Below are positions 45,106 to 58,770 of a DNA stretch of 64,000 bases, in pieces. Source of the stretch: Apium graveolens (lineage: Eukaryota; Streptophyta; Magnoliopsida; Apiales; Apiaceae). The DNA lies in assembly GCF_009905375.1 (NCBI RefSeq), contig NC_133650.1:145522476-145586475 (forward strand). The letters are read 5' to 3'. Made by a program: the position numbers and the translations under genes. A model generated the notes under the pieces. It worked only from the letters and a program-made list of their open reading frames with translations, ran no database searches and was not told the origin of the DNA. Each line of letters starts with the position of its first letter. The stretch's first letter is position 1.

Positions 45106-48100
45106 TGTAACACCCCCAAATCCGGGGTCGGGGATCCGGGTCGTCACGAGTTCCATTTCCCTTAATAACACCCAATCTTAATAAACAATCAACTACTCTG
45201 TATTGTGACCCCACAATAAACACACACACCACAAGTTATAGTCTCAGAGATGAATATAAAAAAATAACACGAGTCATTTTATTCCAAAATTCTATGCCAT
45301 TACACCTTAAAAGGGTTTCTGAATAGATTTACATTTCTTTGCCATTATTGCATTTAATAAAGATACATAATCTGGTACATCAAAAGTTGAAAGCCCAGCC
45401 TATTGGTAGTTCCTACCTCAGCTACAGCGACATCAACGCCTATAGGAAACTGCGGAACGTTTCCTATCCGCTCGTGAATCGGGAGCTTGGTCCTGTTCAT
45501 CTTGCCTATCTGATGTTGTGTGATGAAAGAAGAAAGCAAGGGTGTGCAGCAAGCCCACCAAAATAATATTTATAATAACTTACAATATATGAGCATTCTC
45601 ATAGTACTCAAGAAAGTCTTGGTTAAGAAGAAATGAACCAAGTTGATATCTTAATGCGATGAAGTCGCAAAATATTCAGTATATATATATATACTTTTCA
45701 AAATATTGGAAGTCCTCTTCCATGCATAATACACACAGAGTTCCAGTGTATAACTGTATAAAAATATCGTTGCAAGGTGATCTCATATATCTAACCTTGT
45801 CTCAACGTTTTTCTGAAAATCTTTGTCATGCATAAGATAATCATTTACTAGATATAAGTTTAAAAGATGAAGTTACAAGATACTCCAATATACTTATATC
45901 TTTTCCAAATACTACTTAAACTATCACCGTTCAAGTTATAATTAGTTTCAAAAGTTCATCACACTGATGAGACTAAAAGATAAGACTTGAATAGATTCAA
46001 CCTTTGAAATTTTTTTAAGGAAATGAAGTTATGATATACTTCATTAATTCCCGATATATATATACACCTATATATACATACGTTTCCTGAAAACCTCTGT
46101 CATGTAAAGTATGAACAGAATTGCAATATCCAATAAATTTAGAAAGGAAAGAATTTTGGCATAAACCTGATATCTTGCTGATCAGGCAAAGATACCAATA
46201 AGTAACCTTTTCTACTAGTAGATGGATGAATCCCCCACCGGTCATCACCCTGGCCACATAAGGACCTTGTGCTGGACCGCCACCCGGCCTCTTACGCGTT
46301 GATGGACTGCCACCCAGCCACTTACACTTTGATAGACCGTACCCCGGCCTGTCGCTTATGCCGACTCATTAGATGGGCTTACTTCCGGAACATTGGGTAA
46401 GTAATCAATTCATTTGTTTTCTCAAAACAGCAACCACGTTGCAAATGTAAAATGCACCACAGAGCTGGATCCCCCAAGTTTTGAGCGAGTATTTAAATCC
46501 CCTTTGAAAGGAAGATCTTAAATATAAAAAAATGAGTTTTGGGGTCCACTCTAACTTTAAAAATCATTTTGAAGACTCGAAAACATTTTTAAGAATGTTT
46601 GGACTACTGCTGATTTATTAAAATAAATCAGTCCCAATATATTAGAAAATATCTGAATATTATTATTTAAATAATATTCTCAGAAAGATAATCCTTATAA
46701 AAATAATCGAAGTAGAAGTTTTAAAACTTATACTTGAAATGGATATTAAATAACCAAAGATATACTTATATGAAAGTACTATCTTTATTTGAATAATCGA
46801 AAATAAGTTTGATTATTGACACCTTATTCTTTAATAAAATAAAGAATATATTTCAGTAATAAGCGGAGTCATAATACCTCGAATGAATATTATAAATAAT
46901 ATTCATTAAATAAAATAAAGGAGTCATACATCCTCAAATGAATATTCAAATAATATTCAATTAATAAAATAAAAGGAGTCATAAGCCCTCGAATGAATAT
47001 TAGAAATAATATTCAATAAATAATATAAAGTTATCGAATAACCCTTATTCGATTAATAGTTATGAAAACTATAACCATATATATATATATATATATAATC
47101 TACTCGGGATCCTCGACTCCCGGTTTTAGAAAATGTTTTCACCTTTGGGTCCCTATACTAAGGGTATATGCAAATTACCGCTATTCTCTAGCATAGGTAT
47201 TATCAATTGAACCAACAGATATATATGGCAAGAATATGAAACAGGCATGCATATGTACCATATCACATGCTACAATATATCGCAAGAATTTGCTAATAAC
47301 AAGTATGCATTTATCGCAAGATCATGCATATACACATATACATCACAACAACAGTATAACGGGTAGAAAACTTGCCTGAGCGACTGGGGATTACAATGGC
47401 TCGGGACGAGTCTGGTAACCTATAAACAACAAGTAAGTTGGAATTAAACCAAAATCACTTGTAAATCTATAATCTAACCAACTCAGACTCTAACGCTCGT
47501 TTTGCGCTTACTGATTCTCTTAAGTCACTCGAGTACCCTCGGCTCCACCATTTTTAATAATTTAACCATTACGAGTTTTAAGGCGATTCCTTCACGAGTG
47601 TCTTACCAACTGCCTAATACACCTTACATAAATGTTTCATACTTCAATTAGTCATTTAAGGTCTTTAACCTATGTTTCAAAGTAAGGCGAGGGGTAAGGG
47701 TTTGTTCGCGAAACATCGTTACTTAAAACGGCCGTTTCTCCTAAACCGTTCATCGGAATCAAACAAACCACATATCAAAACGAAGCTCGTAACATGAACT
47801 ATCTAAACATGGCAATGGTCAAAACCTAACAGGGAGTTTTCGGGTCCTGATGTTAATAGCAAAAACAGTCTAAAGTATATCGGACATTACGACGACTATG
47901 TTTACGCGATTTCCCAAATTTTTACCATTCCAAATCATATCAATCCAACTACCAATCAACAACAACTCAAGATACACATCAATTCTACTGATTTCAGTCA
48001 TAATAAGCTCAAGGATCTCAATCCAATCATATATTATAACATCTCCAAATTCAACTAAACTACTTAACAATTAAGCTCGAATCATGCTTATCATTCAAAT

Positions 48101-48960
48101 TACTACTCATCCATCCAAACCATCTCCAAACTTCAACATTCAAACTTATTACTAAAGGGTGTGAAGATTTATACCTTTCTTGGAGGGTGGAAAGTTACTA
48201 GGAAGCCTTATGGAGCCTCCTACAAGCTTGATCTTTCCAAAGAAATCAAGAACACAAAGTTAGGCTTTGAAGTTTCTAAAAGTCCGATTTAAAGAACTGT
48301 AAAAATGAGGGTCTTACCATGCTTATTTGGAAGAGACTTGTGAACAAGAGTTGTAGGCCATCTCAATACCTTTCCAACGAGCTATAGAACAAATGAGTTA
48401 GTGGAAGATGATCTCACCATTTGCCATGTGTTGGTGATTTATGGTGAGATGAGATCATCCCTAGTTAACTATATAATTAACTAGCCATTCCTTCCTAACT
48501 ATCACTTGGTTTCTTGTTTGATCAACCATCCACTTGCCTTGCCACTTGAAAAGGTATTTACAAGAGTCGTTATTCATTTCTTTGTCCGGTTATCACTCAA
48601 TCTCATTGATCGTTTGGTTAAATGCCTTAATGGTTTTATTGATAAAATCTTCTTGGTATTTTTAATACCTAAATTAATTCTCCTTTATAATCCTTGAATT
48701 TAAAATCCTTCATCTTAATATTAATTCCTTAAATTCCTTAATGTCTGGTGGAAATCTCGGGCAAAAATAAAGTGCTCGTTTTCAAAATCCGACAGCTTTT
48801 ACATACACTTATTTTCTTTATGGAATACTAATACGATCTTAGAATTTCCATAACAGTACTCCTATATATCGTGGTCTGATAATTTTTCTTAATCAGCATT
48901 GTCAGCAAAAGTTACTATTCATCCGAGTTTCAAAAATCTCCAAAAATTGGGGTTATTACA
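45106..48960 (-). repeat. Element C 3' LTR (3,855 bp)
   Basis: In element orientation TGTAATAACCCC (48960) to CCCCGGATTTGGGGGTGTTACA-type end (45106). It carries the three-copy GTCCA-type repeat (about 46265-46370), minisatellite (46860-47030) and the small ORF (45354-45500). It lacks 171 bp present in the 5' LTR (57841-58011). Confidence 0.9.
45354..45500 (-). CDS. Small LTR ORF after conserved acceptor (element C, left LTR)
   Basis: A 48-codon ORF starting MNRTKLPIHERIGNVPQFP at the first ATG nine bases after the acceptor-like CATCAG. It aligns with the A ORF (MARLQQTQRKRVGSVPRLP): shared M-x-R, R-x-G, V-P, L/F-P and a V-x-V-A-A/V pattern. With histone H3 (MARTKQTARK) it shares M, R, T, K, where A and element 0 have lost T-K. 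The right LTR has the same ORF at 54775-54921. Likely a diverged homologue of the element 0 ORF; translation unproven. Confidence 0.35.
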   Translation of the reverse strand: MNRTKLPIHERIGNVPQFPIGVDVAVAEVGTTNRLGFQLLMYQIMYLY

Positions 48961-48995
48961 GTCTCCCCTCCTTAAAAGGATTCCGTCCTGGAATC
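48961..48995 (-). promoter_or_regulatory. Polypurine tract and hairpin of element C
   Basis: Minus strand reads GATTCC-AGGAC-GGAATC then CTTTTAAGGAGGGGAGAC into the LTR at 48960, the same layout as elements A and B. Confidence 0.85.
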
Positions 48996-51900
48996 GGATA
49001 GAAAACAGTTGGGGATGCTTTTCTAGCATTGTGCCTTCTAACTCTCTAGTCAATTTTCCACATTATGGTTCTACCACCAAACTCTGACTAGTTTGATAAC
49101 CCTTCTCCTAAGCACTTGTCCCTTTTCGATCTATAACCCTTCCTGGTTGCTCCATATAGGTTACGTCTGGTTGCATGTCTATGCGCTCATATGCCCCTAT
49201 TTGTCTGGCATCCGAATTACACTTCCTTAACATTGATACGTGAAACACGTTATGACTTGCTACATGTTCTGGGGTAAGGCTAGCTCATATGCTAAGCTCC
49301 CAATACTTCTTAATATATCCAAGGGTCCAACAATTGGTGGACTTAGCCTTCCTTTCTTTCCGAATCTCATCAATCCTTTCCGAGGGAATACCTATAACAG
49401 CACTAGGTCCCCTACTTCCTATTCCTTGTCCTTTCGTGTCAAATCAACATACTTTTTATGTCCATCTTGGGCTACTACCAGCCGTCCTCTGATTAAATCT
49501 ATTAAATCCTTGGTCCTTTGGACCACTGCTGGTCCGAGTATCTTGCGCTCTACAACTTCATCCTAACATAAGGGGGATCGACATTGTCTTCCCTCAAAAA
49601 TCTCATAAGACGACATCTCGATACCTGACATACGATCTATTGTCGTAAGATAACTCAATCCGCGTTAAGTGATCATTCCAATTTCTTTCAAGTCTATTGC
49701 ATAGACTCTCATTATAGCTTCTAGCATTATAGCTTTTGCTTCTCACTACCCATCCTTTTCCAGTTCGTAGTCGCTACTACCTTCCGTTCCTAATATTATA
49801 CTGGTTATACTTTTGCTCGTTAGCGTTCTATAACCTTTTAATAACCACGTCAACCTTAGTATCACGAATGTGTTTCCATTCCGAATACTACCACAACTTT
49901 ATTACTCCTTTTTCAGCTGTTTCTATTTTCGAAAATTTGATCAATCATATAGAAGTAAAGGAATTTGTTGAGAGATCACTATGATCATGAACACTTGTTA
50001 TATCGCATAGTTAGTACAGAAGGTGGCCAGCCTTTAGTACTTGACAAGCAATTAAACAATAGTTGGTATCCTACTCGGCTTCTATCACACAGATAGATAG
50101 TCATTCGGCAATACCTCCCCTTCTGGAAGGGTTGTTCTTCTCAATTTATATGAAATGAAAAGAAGAGAAAAGAATGAATTGAAGAGAATTGTAAATAAAA
50201 AAAATATACTGCCACAAAATATCTTGCTTGGAACCTACCTCTGAACTATAGAGGTTTGTCATAGGAGAACAAAACATATATGTATTTATATCAACATCAA
50301 GTATTTTAGAATCGTATTTCACATGCCTAAATATTTTTACTATTCCGTCCATCATTCTATGGACCCATGCTCTTCCTCGAACTTATACACAATCACCTTT
50401 GAAACTCCCTCGATATCGAAAATCGAATCTGGGATCTCATTCTAGACATCATCGTTACTAGAATTCTATGCTTGCACCGCAACCTTCCTCATATAGTAAC
50501 ACGACTCTCTTTTCATAAGAGGGAATAAATATTTAATAGGTAGATACTCTACTTAATTAGTCTATCAATGATAACTTATGCACTACCACGACCCGATTAG
50601 TGGTACTCAATCTCAACATCCATTCCAATACAACTCTCACGGTTGTAATCAGCTCATTACTCGCAGAATCATTGCTGCATTACTATGGTCCAGCACTGAC
50701 CTACTGTCGTCATTCACTTTCCATGAAATCTTAATATCTAACCATACGGAGTCCATACATGGCGTATAGAATACTTCTAAGGAGTTAACATAATCACCAA
50801 TCATAATTCATGAAGAACACTCCAAACTCTGACGTACTTTCATGACATGAAGTAGATAAAATTGCAGAAGAGTTTCAATCAAAGCAACGATAGCAGGTTA
50901 ATACCCTTCTTAATCATATGCCTTCAATAGAAGACTTAACTCAAAGGTTCGTTTAGTCCTTCTTGAAACATGGTCCTGGATTATCTCAAGATAGTACCTT
51001 CTAAGATAGATAGCCCGCTCATGGCGATTATACGAATTAAACCTTTACCCAACTACTATTACGGTTGAGTATTGCACAGTCATCAGAAGGAATGTTAATC
51101 TTCCGAACCGTAATACAACCTTCCCGGCTTCAACCATCATCACTGTATTCCTCTCGCACGAGCGCCTATAATTATCCTCTTACATTTAAAGTGTCGGCCA
51201 CCTCTTTGGCCTTTCCTGATAGTAAAATTTCCTTACAATCAATGTCATTTTAACCACCTCCAACTAAATTTTCTACCTCATTTCAATCACTGCTTATGTG
51301 AAAATGTTTTTCTTAAATCCCGATGAGAGAATTTTTTTTTTACCATTTATCCATAAGTTATTGCCTTAGTCTTTAGAGGTTAATCACTGTCACGACTGAC
51401 TCTCAATCATACTTAGAACATCTTTTATCTTAGGTCCTAATTGCCATGAACAATTTCGACCTTTACTGGTTCGATCCATACTTTCTCGTGGTTTAACACG
51501 TGCCCCACTTGGCATCATTATAATTATGTCATATTTCCTTTATCAACATTTTTATTCTTGAGAATTTCGAATATTTCCTTTCTCCTTGTAAAACCTCTTA
51601 AGGTTATCCTTAAATCCTTCATCAGGTACACCCTAGGCACATGGCATATCAAAATACCATTTATTAATACCAGAATCATTGTCTATATACTTCTGAAAAT
51701 TTCTCCACTGATCCTTAAAGGTTGTTATTACCTTAATCCTTTCCAATTCATACTGTCAAAACTCATATTATCCCTATTAAGGGTGAAATGTCAACCTTTA
51801 TGCATTCCCATAGGATTCATTTCAAGTTACCGATGTTCTATCCTTAATTCCACCTTTAAAAGGTACCTACATCCTTCCATGGATAATTCAAGTCATATAT

Positions 51901-54510
51901 CCCTGATAAGGGTGTCTTATTCAATCATTCCCACCTCGATAGTATATGTCTAATTTCACAATAACATTTGTATTCAAAATGGGGTCAATCAATATGGCCT
52001 CCAAAAGATAGCAACGGTTATCCGCTTGTCTTGCCTAATTTGGTAACGATAACAAGGATGTTCTGGAAGATATTGGTCGTGTTCAACGTGAACCTCTTCG
52101 TAATAATTCCTTATTTACTTTTGTTGTTTATCTCAACAGTCACCTCAATGTTGGGATATCTTTCATACCTGGCGTCTCCCTTTCTGGGTATCAAGCCACC
52201 GATCTTACACTTCATATTCTTGAAGGTCACTTTCTTCATCCAATTTTCCTAATTTCTTACTTCCTTGTCTCCTCAGTCTATCCGCGTCTTATTATTTATC
52301 CTTCGAACTATCTCAAGGTTTCCTTGAATCCTCCCAACTTACAGGGGATAAAATATATGTATCTCTTATGCCTTCCACCATCAATTTTAACTCATGGTGA
52401 ATCACCCTCATCCTGACGATTACATACTTTTCTATTTCTATTGCTACGAGTCTTTAGGGTTTCCTCATACCCAACTCCCTTATCATTTCTCAAACTCTAT
52501 TGCCTTTATATTCCTTTCCACTTCAGTTTCTTTTTATTTTCTTTTCTCTTATCATTATTTCATGAACCCACTAATCATTGACTTCAAGCATCACATCGTT
52601 CTGGGATTCTTGTCATCAGAACGAATCTTGACAACTTTTACAACTTAGCTTCATATTTCATCATAATCGTCCACCTTTGTTCTGACTCTAAAGCTTTTAC
52701 ACTATCTCCATAACCTACGGGATTACTTTCCCGAAAACAATTGACTGAACTTTAATCAGTTTATTCTAACCTCTGGCTCCGTGCCTTTCTTGGTCTTTCA
52801 CCAGTGGTGGCCCTTCTCTTAGGAGGGTACGTGACAAAAATAGTCTTTTGTGATTCGTCCATCATTTAGAATCTCAAATGATTCCTATATTTCCTTTAGC
52901 CAGGCTCTTGCCTCGACTGGTTCAGCTTGTTCCTTGGAACTCTAAGGGCTTAGCGATTTAAAGGTCCTGAAAGAATTTCTCATCGCATTGTTTCCTCAGG
53001 GTGGTGGTTGGGGATAATAGTCTAAGTCCTTTTTAGACAGGTCCATAAATTGTCGTATAGGAGTACCGTCTCGGGTCTCCTTTCCTTACTCGACTTCTGT
53101 TTCCTTAGTCTGAACATTCCCTCCTCCTCCCCATAATCGGGGTCCTCCTACATATTTTAAATCCTCATTTTCCACTTCATCATGTTATGGGTTCCTTCGA
53201 TCTTGATGGCGACCTCCCTGACTATCACGTTCAGGGTTTGCTCTAAATCTTATTCCTCAAACTAGCTTTCATCTAAGATCTCATCTTTAAGCTCTTGAAC
53301 ATTTGGAACCCAAATTCTGTAGGAATACCTCATTATTCCCTTATCATCTTTCTCGGTATTAATCTTTTATCTATTTGTTGTCTCTCTGCCTTCATTCATC
53401 ACTTTTTCTGGCACAATCTGTTCTTTTCCAATAATTTGAACTGTATTGCAATCCCAAACAGCTTTTCGGTACCGGCTCCGGTTACCTTCACTTCAATTTC
53501 CATTTTCTCCAAATCTCTTATAAACTCTCCAAAAGACATTATCATCTTGAGTCTCTCCTTTTTACTAAGGGCATCAGCCACCATATTGGCTTTCCCCGAA
53601 TGATAAAGAATCTCCCAATCATAATTCTTGATTAGCTCTAACCGCCTCCTCTAGTGTATGTTGAGCTCTTTCTACATAAAAATGTACTAGAGCTCCTATG
53701 GTTTGTGAATCTCGCACTTCTCTCCATACAAGTAGTGCCTCAAATCTTTAGGGCAAAATTATTGCCATGAGCCCAAGCTCATGGGTGGGGATATCAAATT
53801 TTATATTTCCTTAATTGTCTTGACGCGTACGCGATTACCTTGCTGTGCTGTATAAGAAGCACCCTAATTCCTTATGCGAAGCATCACTACAAATCAAAAA
53901 AAATCTCCTTTTCCATCAGGCAACGCCAACATAGGGAACGTCACCAACCTTTGCTTCGGTTCTTAAAAGTTGTTCTCGCATTTCTCTGTCCATTCGAACT
54001 TCTCAGTCTTACGAGTAAGCCGCGTTAAAGGGGCTAATATCTTTACAAACTTGAACGAACCTCTGGTAGTGACCAGCCAATCCTACCTCTGGGAGTTGCC
54101 CTAACCATGGTCATCAATTCCTCAGTGGTCCTTTTTTCATTCTTGTCAGGATCCTTCACGGGATCCTCCTCAGCAACAATCCCTTCTAGGACAACATCCT
54201 CAACCACTACATCCTCAATATGAACATCATCCGGTCCTGCATTAGGACGCTCTATCGGATCCACAATCTGATCTCCAATTAGTAATAAAACATCATCGCG
54301 CTGTTGCTCCTCAACCTCAGGGTTCGGAGTCCCGCTACCATCTACGATAACGAACTACGCTTCTATCACGATATTTATAAGGGTTCACATAAGGGTTTTA
54401 ACTGTCAGTACTACGTTAGGTAGCCCGACTATGAACTTGGCAAGAGTTCTTATTATCTTAATGAACTTATTATCTTAACGTCAAATCATCTCTGAGGTTT
54501 ATAATGCTTA
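48996..54510 (-). pseudogene. Element C internal region: scrambled chromovirus remnants
   Basis: In element order: a gag-start remnant with an open stretch at 54264-54043 (MDPIERPNAGPDDV, acidic); RT connection/RNase H remnant from about 54050 to 53600, including KKERLKMIMSFGEFIRDLE (53584-53520); integrase start near 53330-53280; gag capsid remnant about 53060-52790; an unassigned segment about 52650-49720; and integrase core end/chromodomain-like tail about 49700-49000. No frame is long enough for a protein, and RT palm and protease motifs are absent. A 69-codon frame at 50355-50146 is shared in part with A (about 25675) but differs mostly by amino-acid changes, so it looks unselected. Confidence 0.75.
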
Positions 54511-54522
54511 GCTCTGATACCA
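54511..54522 (-). other. Primer-binding site of element C
   Basis: Plus strand GCTCTGATACCA = TGGTATCAGAGC on the minus strand, four bases inside the 5' LTR end at 54527. Confidence 0.95.
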
Positions 54523-54526
54523 TTTC

Positions 54527-56501
54527 TGTAACACCCCCAAATCCGGGGTCGGGGATCCGGGTCGTCACGAGTTCCATTTCCCTTAATAACACCCAATCTT
54601 AATAAACAATCAACTACTCTGTACTGTGACCCCAAAATAAACACACACACCACAAGTTATAGTCACAGAGATGAATATAAAAAAATAACATGGGTCATTT
54701 TATTCCAAAATTCTATGCCATTACACCTTAAAAGGGTTTCTGAATAGATTTACATTTCTTTGCCATTATTGCATTTAATAAAGATACATAATCTGGTACA
54801 TCAAAAGTTGAAAGCCCAGCCTATTGGTAGTTCCTACCTCAGCTACAGCGACATCAACGCCTATAGGAAACTGCGGAACGTTTCCTATCCGCTCGCGAAT
54901 CGGGAGCTTGGTCCTGTTCATCTTGCCTATCTGATGTTGTGTGATGAAAGAAGAAAGCAAGGGTGAGCAGCAAGCCCACCAAAATAATATTTATAATAAC
55001 TTACAATATATGAGCATTCTCATAGTACTCAAGAAAGTCTTGGTTAAGAAGAAATGAACCAAGTTGATATCTTAATGCGATGAAGTCGCAAAATATTCAG
55101 TATATATATATATATACTTTTCAAAATATTGGAAGTCCTCTTCCATGCATAATACACACAGAGTTCCAGTGTATAACTGTATAAAAATATCGTTGCAAGG
55201 TGATCTCATATATCTAACCTTGTCTTAATGTTTTTCTGAAAATCTTTGTCATGCATAAGATAATCATTTACTAGATATAAGTCTAAAAGATGAAGTTACA
55301 AGATACTCCAATATACTTATATCTTTTCCAAATACTACTTGAACTATCACCGTTCAAGTTATAATTAGTTTCAAAAGTTCATCACACTGATGAGACTACA
55401 AGATAAGACTTGAATAGATTCAATCTTTGAAATTTTTTGAAGGAAATGAAGTTATGATATACTTCATTAAGTCCCAATATATATATACACCTATATATAT
55501 ACATACGTTTCCTGAAAACCTCTGTCATGTAAAGTATGAACAGAATTGTAATATCCAATAAATTTGGAAAGGAAAGAATTTTGGCATAAACCTGATATCT
55601 TGCTGATCAGGCAAAGATACCAATAAGTAACCTTTTCTACTAGTAGATGGATGAATCCCCCACCGGTCATCACCCTGGCCACATAAGGACCTTGTGCTGG
55701 ACCGCCACCCGGCCTCTTACGCGTTGATGGACTGCCACCCAGCCACTTACACTTTGATAGACCGTACCCCGGCCTGTCGCTTATGCCGACTCATTAGATG
55801 GGCTTACTTCCCGAACGTTGGGTAAGTAATCAATTCATTTGTTTTCTCAAAACAGCAACCACGTTACGAATGTAAAATGCACCACAGAGCTGGATCCCCC
55901 AGGTTTTGAGCGAGTATTTAAATCCCCTTTGAAAGGAAGATCTTAAATATAAAAAAATGAGTTTTGGGGTCCACTCTAACTTTAAAAATCATTTTGAAGA
56001 CTCGAAAATATTTTTAAGAATGTTTGGAGTACTGCTGATTTATTAAAATAAATCAGTCCCAATATATTAGAAAATATCTGAATATTATTATTTAAATAAT
56101 ATTCTCAGAAAGATAATCCTTATAAAAATAATCGAAGTAGAAGTTTTAAAACTTATACTTGAAATGGATATTAAATAACCAAAGATATACTTATATGAAA
56201 GTACTATCTTTATTTGAATAATCGAAAATAAGTTTGATTATTGACACCTTATTCTTTAATAAAATAAAGAATATATTTCAGTAATAAGCGGAGTCATAAT
56301 ACCTCGAATGAATATTATAAATAATATTCATTAAATAAAATAAAGGAGTCATACATCCTCAAATGAATATTCAAATAATATTCAATTAATAAAATAAAAT
56401 GAGTCATAAGCCCTCGAATGAATATTCATAATAATATTCAATAAATAATATAAAGTTATCGAATAACCCTTATTCGATTAATAGTTGTGGAAACTATAAC
56501 C

Positions 56502-56552
<51 letters not shown>

Positions 56553-58584
56553 CTACTCGGGATCCTCGACTCCCGGTTTTAGAAAATATTTTCACCTTTG
56601 GGTCCCTATACTAAGGGTATATGCAAATTACCGCTATTCTCTAGCATAGGTATTATCAATTGAACCAACAGATATATATGGCAAGAATACGAAACAGGCA
56701 TGCATATGTACCATATCACATGCTACAATATATCGCAAGAATTTGCTAATAACAGGTATGCATTTATCGCAAGATCATGCATATACACATATACATCACA
56801 ACAACAGTATAACGGGTAGAAAACTTGCCTGAGCGACTGGGGATTACAATGGCTCGGGACGAGTCTGGTAACCTATAAACAACAAGTAAGTTGTAATTAA
56901 ACCAAAGTCACTTGTAAATCTATACTCTAACCAACTCAAACTCTAACGCTCGTTTTACGCTTACTGATTCTCTTAAGTCACTCGAGTACCCTCGGCTCCA
57001 CCATTTTCAATAATTTAACCATTACGAGTTTTAAGGCGATTTCTTCGCGAGTGTCTTACCAACTGCCTAATGCACCTTACATAAATGTTTCATACTTCAA
57101 TTAGTCCTTTAAGGTCTTTAACCTATGTTTCAAAGTAAGGCGAGGGGTAAGGGTTCGTTCGCGAAACGTCGTTACTTAAAACGGCCGTTTCTCCTAAACC
57201 GTTCATCGGAATCAAACGAACCACATATCAAAACGAAGCTCGTAACATGAACTATCTAAACATGGCAATGGTCAAAACCTAACAGGGAGTTCTCGGGTCC
57301 TGATGTTAATAGCAAAAAAAGTCTAAAGTATATCGGACATTACGACGGCTATGTTTACGCGATTTCCCAAATTTTTACCATTCCAAATCATATCAATCCA
57401 ACTACCAATCAACAACAACTCAAGATACACAGCAATGCTACTGATTTCAGTCATAATAAGCTCAAGGATCTCAATCCAATCATATATTATAACATCTTCA
57501 AATTCAACTAAACTACTTAACAATTAAGCTCGAATCATGCTTATCATTCAAATTACTACTCATCCATCCAAACCATCTCCAAACTTCAACATTCAAACTT
57601 ATTACTAAAGGGTGTGAAGATTTATACCTTTCTTGGAGGGTGGAAAGTTACTAGGAAGCCTTATGGAGCCTCCTACAAGCTTGATCTTTCCAAAAAATCA
57701 AGAACACAAAGTTCGGCTTTGAAGTTTCTAAAAGTCCGATTTAAAGAACTGTAAAACTGAGGGTCTTACCATGCTTATTTGGAAGAGACTTGTGAACAAG
57801 AGTTGTAGGCCATCTCAATACCTTTCCAACGAGCTATAGAAAACAATATTTGAGTGAGAAATGAAGGAGATACAGCAGTTTTAGTGTGCTGGTTCTGTTT
57901 TGGCCGAGAGCAATGGAAATGGGGGAGGAAATGCTTTTGCTTTCTTGTGTTGGTGGAATAATGTGGTGGATAATGATGGGTTGTCTTAATATTTTGCTAG
58001 GTTAATAATAAACAAATGAGTTAGTGGAAGATGATCTCACCATTTGCCATGTGTTGGTGATTTATGGTGAGATGAGATCATCCCTAGTTAACTATATAAT
58101 TAACTAGCCATTCCTTCCTAACTATCACTTGGTTTCTTGTTTGATCAACCATCCACTTGCCTTGCCATTTACAAAGGTATTTACAAGAGTCGTTATTCAT
58201 TTCTTTGTCCGGTTATCACTCAATCTCGTTGATCGTTTGGTTAAATACCTTAATGGTTTTATTGATAAAATCTTGTTGGTATTTTTAATGCCTAAATTAA
58301 TTCTCCTTTATAATCCTTGAATTTAAAATCCTTCATCTTAATATTAATTCCTTAAATCCCTTAATGTCTGGTGGAAATCTTGGGCAAAAATAAAAGTGCT
58401 CGTTTTCAAAATCCGACAGCTTTTACATACACTTATTTTTTTTATGGAATACTAATACGATCTTAGAATTTCCATAACAGTACTCCTATATATCGTGGTC
58501 TGATAATTTTTCTTAATCAGCATTGTCAGCAAAAGTTACTATTCATCCGGGTTTCAAAAATCTCCAAAAATTAGGGTTATTACA
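54527..58584 (-). repeat. Element C 5' LTR (4,058 bp)
   Basis: In element orientation it starts TGTAATAACCCTAATTTTTGG at 58584. Candidate leader: donor AAAG|GTATAAATC at 57627, acceptor TTTATAG ending 56873, exon 56872-56829, GC donor at 56828, acceptor CATCAG ending 54931, small ORF 54921-54775. An expanded TA microsatellite (about 56500-56550) and an extra 171 bp (57841-58011) explain the greater length than the 3' LTR. Confidence 0.9.
54775..54921 (-). CDS. Small LTR ORF after conserved acceptor (element C, right LTR)
   Basis: Copy of the 45354-45500 ORF with one residue changed near the start (MNRTKLPIRERIGN; His to Arg). The right LTR has CGC where the left has CAC, consistent with loss of a CpG in the left copy. 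This is the 5' LTR, so this copy would sit in the transcribed leader. Confidence 0.35.
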   Translation of the reverse strand: MNRTKLPIRERIGNVPQFPIGVDVAVAEVGTTNRLGFQLLMYQIMYLY

Positions 58585-58589
58585 CCATG

Positions 58590-58770
58590 TGTCCCACTAA
58601 ACTGAAATGTTTCCGAGTTAGTGGGGTGATTTGTTAAACAAAATCATTTTTTTTAATTAACACTTTATCAAATCTCTATTATCTTTTTCTCTTCCAATTC
58701 TCTCTCTCTCTCTCACCCGTAAAATCTGAAACCCTAATTTCTTCTCAAACCTTTTTCTTGTAAATTCACA
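58590..58770 (+). promoter_or_regulatory. Post-pol spacer of element D, right part: CT-rich leader of the extra ORF
   Basis: After the C insertion the D spacer resumes with an AT-rich stretch, then a CT-rich tract (about 58680-58720) and CAAACCTTTTTCTTG just before the ATG at 58771. This looks like a 5' leader or a region with splice acceptors feeding the extra ORF, as expected if that ORF is expressed from a shorter mRNA. No TATA is obvious. Confidence 0.35.

Larger units (their letters stand above)
45106..58584 (-). mobile_element. Element C: second non-autonomous chromovirus-derived element, same family as A
   Basis: Minus strand: 5' LTR 58584-54527, primer site 54522-54511, internal 54510-48961, PPT, 3' LTR 48960-45106. 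Perfect TSD CCATG at 45101-45105 and 58585-58589. The 5.57-kb internal region is collinear with that of A without its duplication and insert (about 5.54 kb): gag-start fused to RNase H, misplaced capsid piece, unassigned segment, integrase end. The LTRs differ from each other more than A's do, by substitutions, a 171-bp deletion and microsatellite length, so C is older. Since A and C share the same defects, the family spread in its defective state. Confidence 0.92.
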
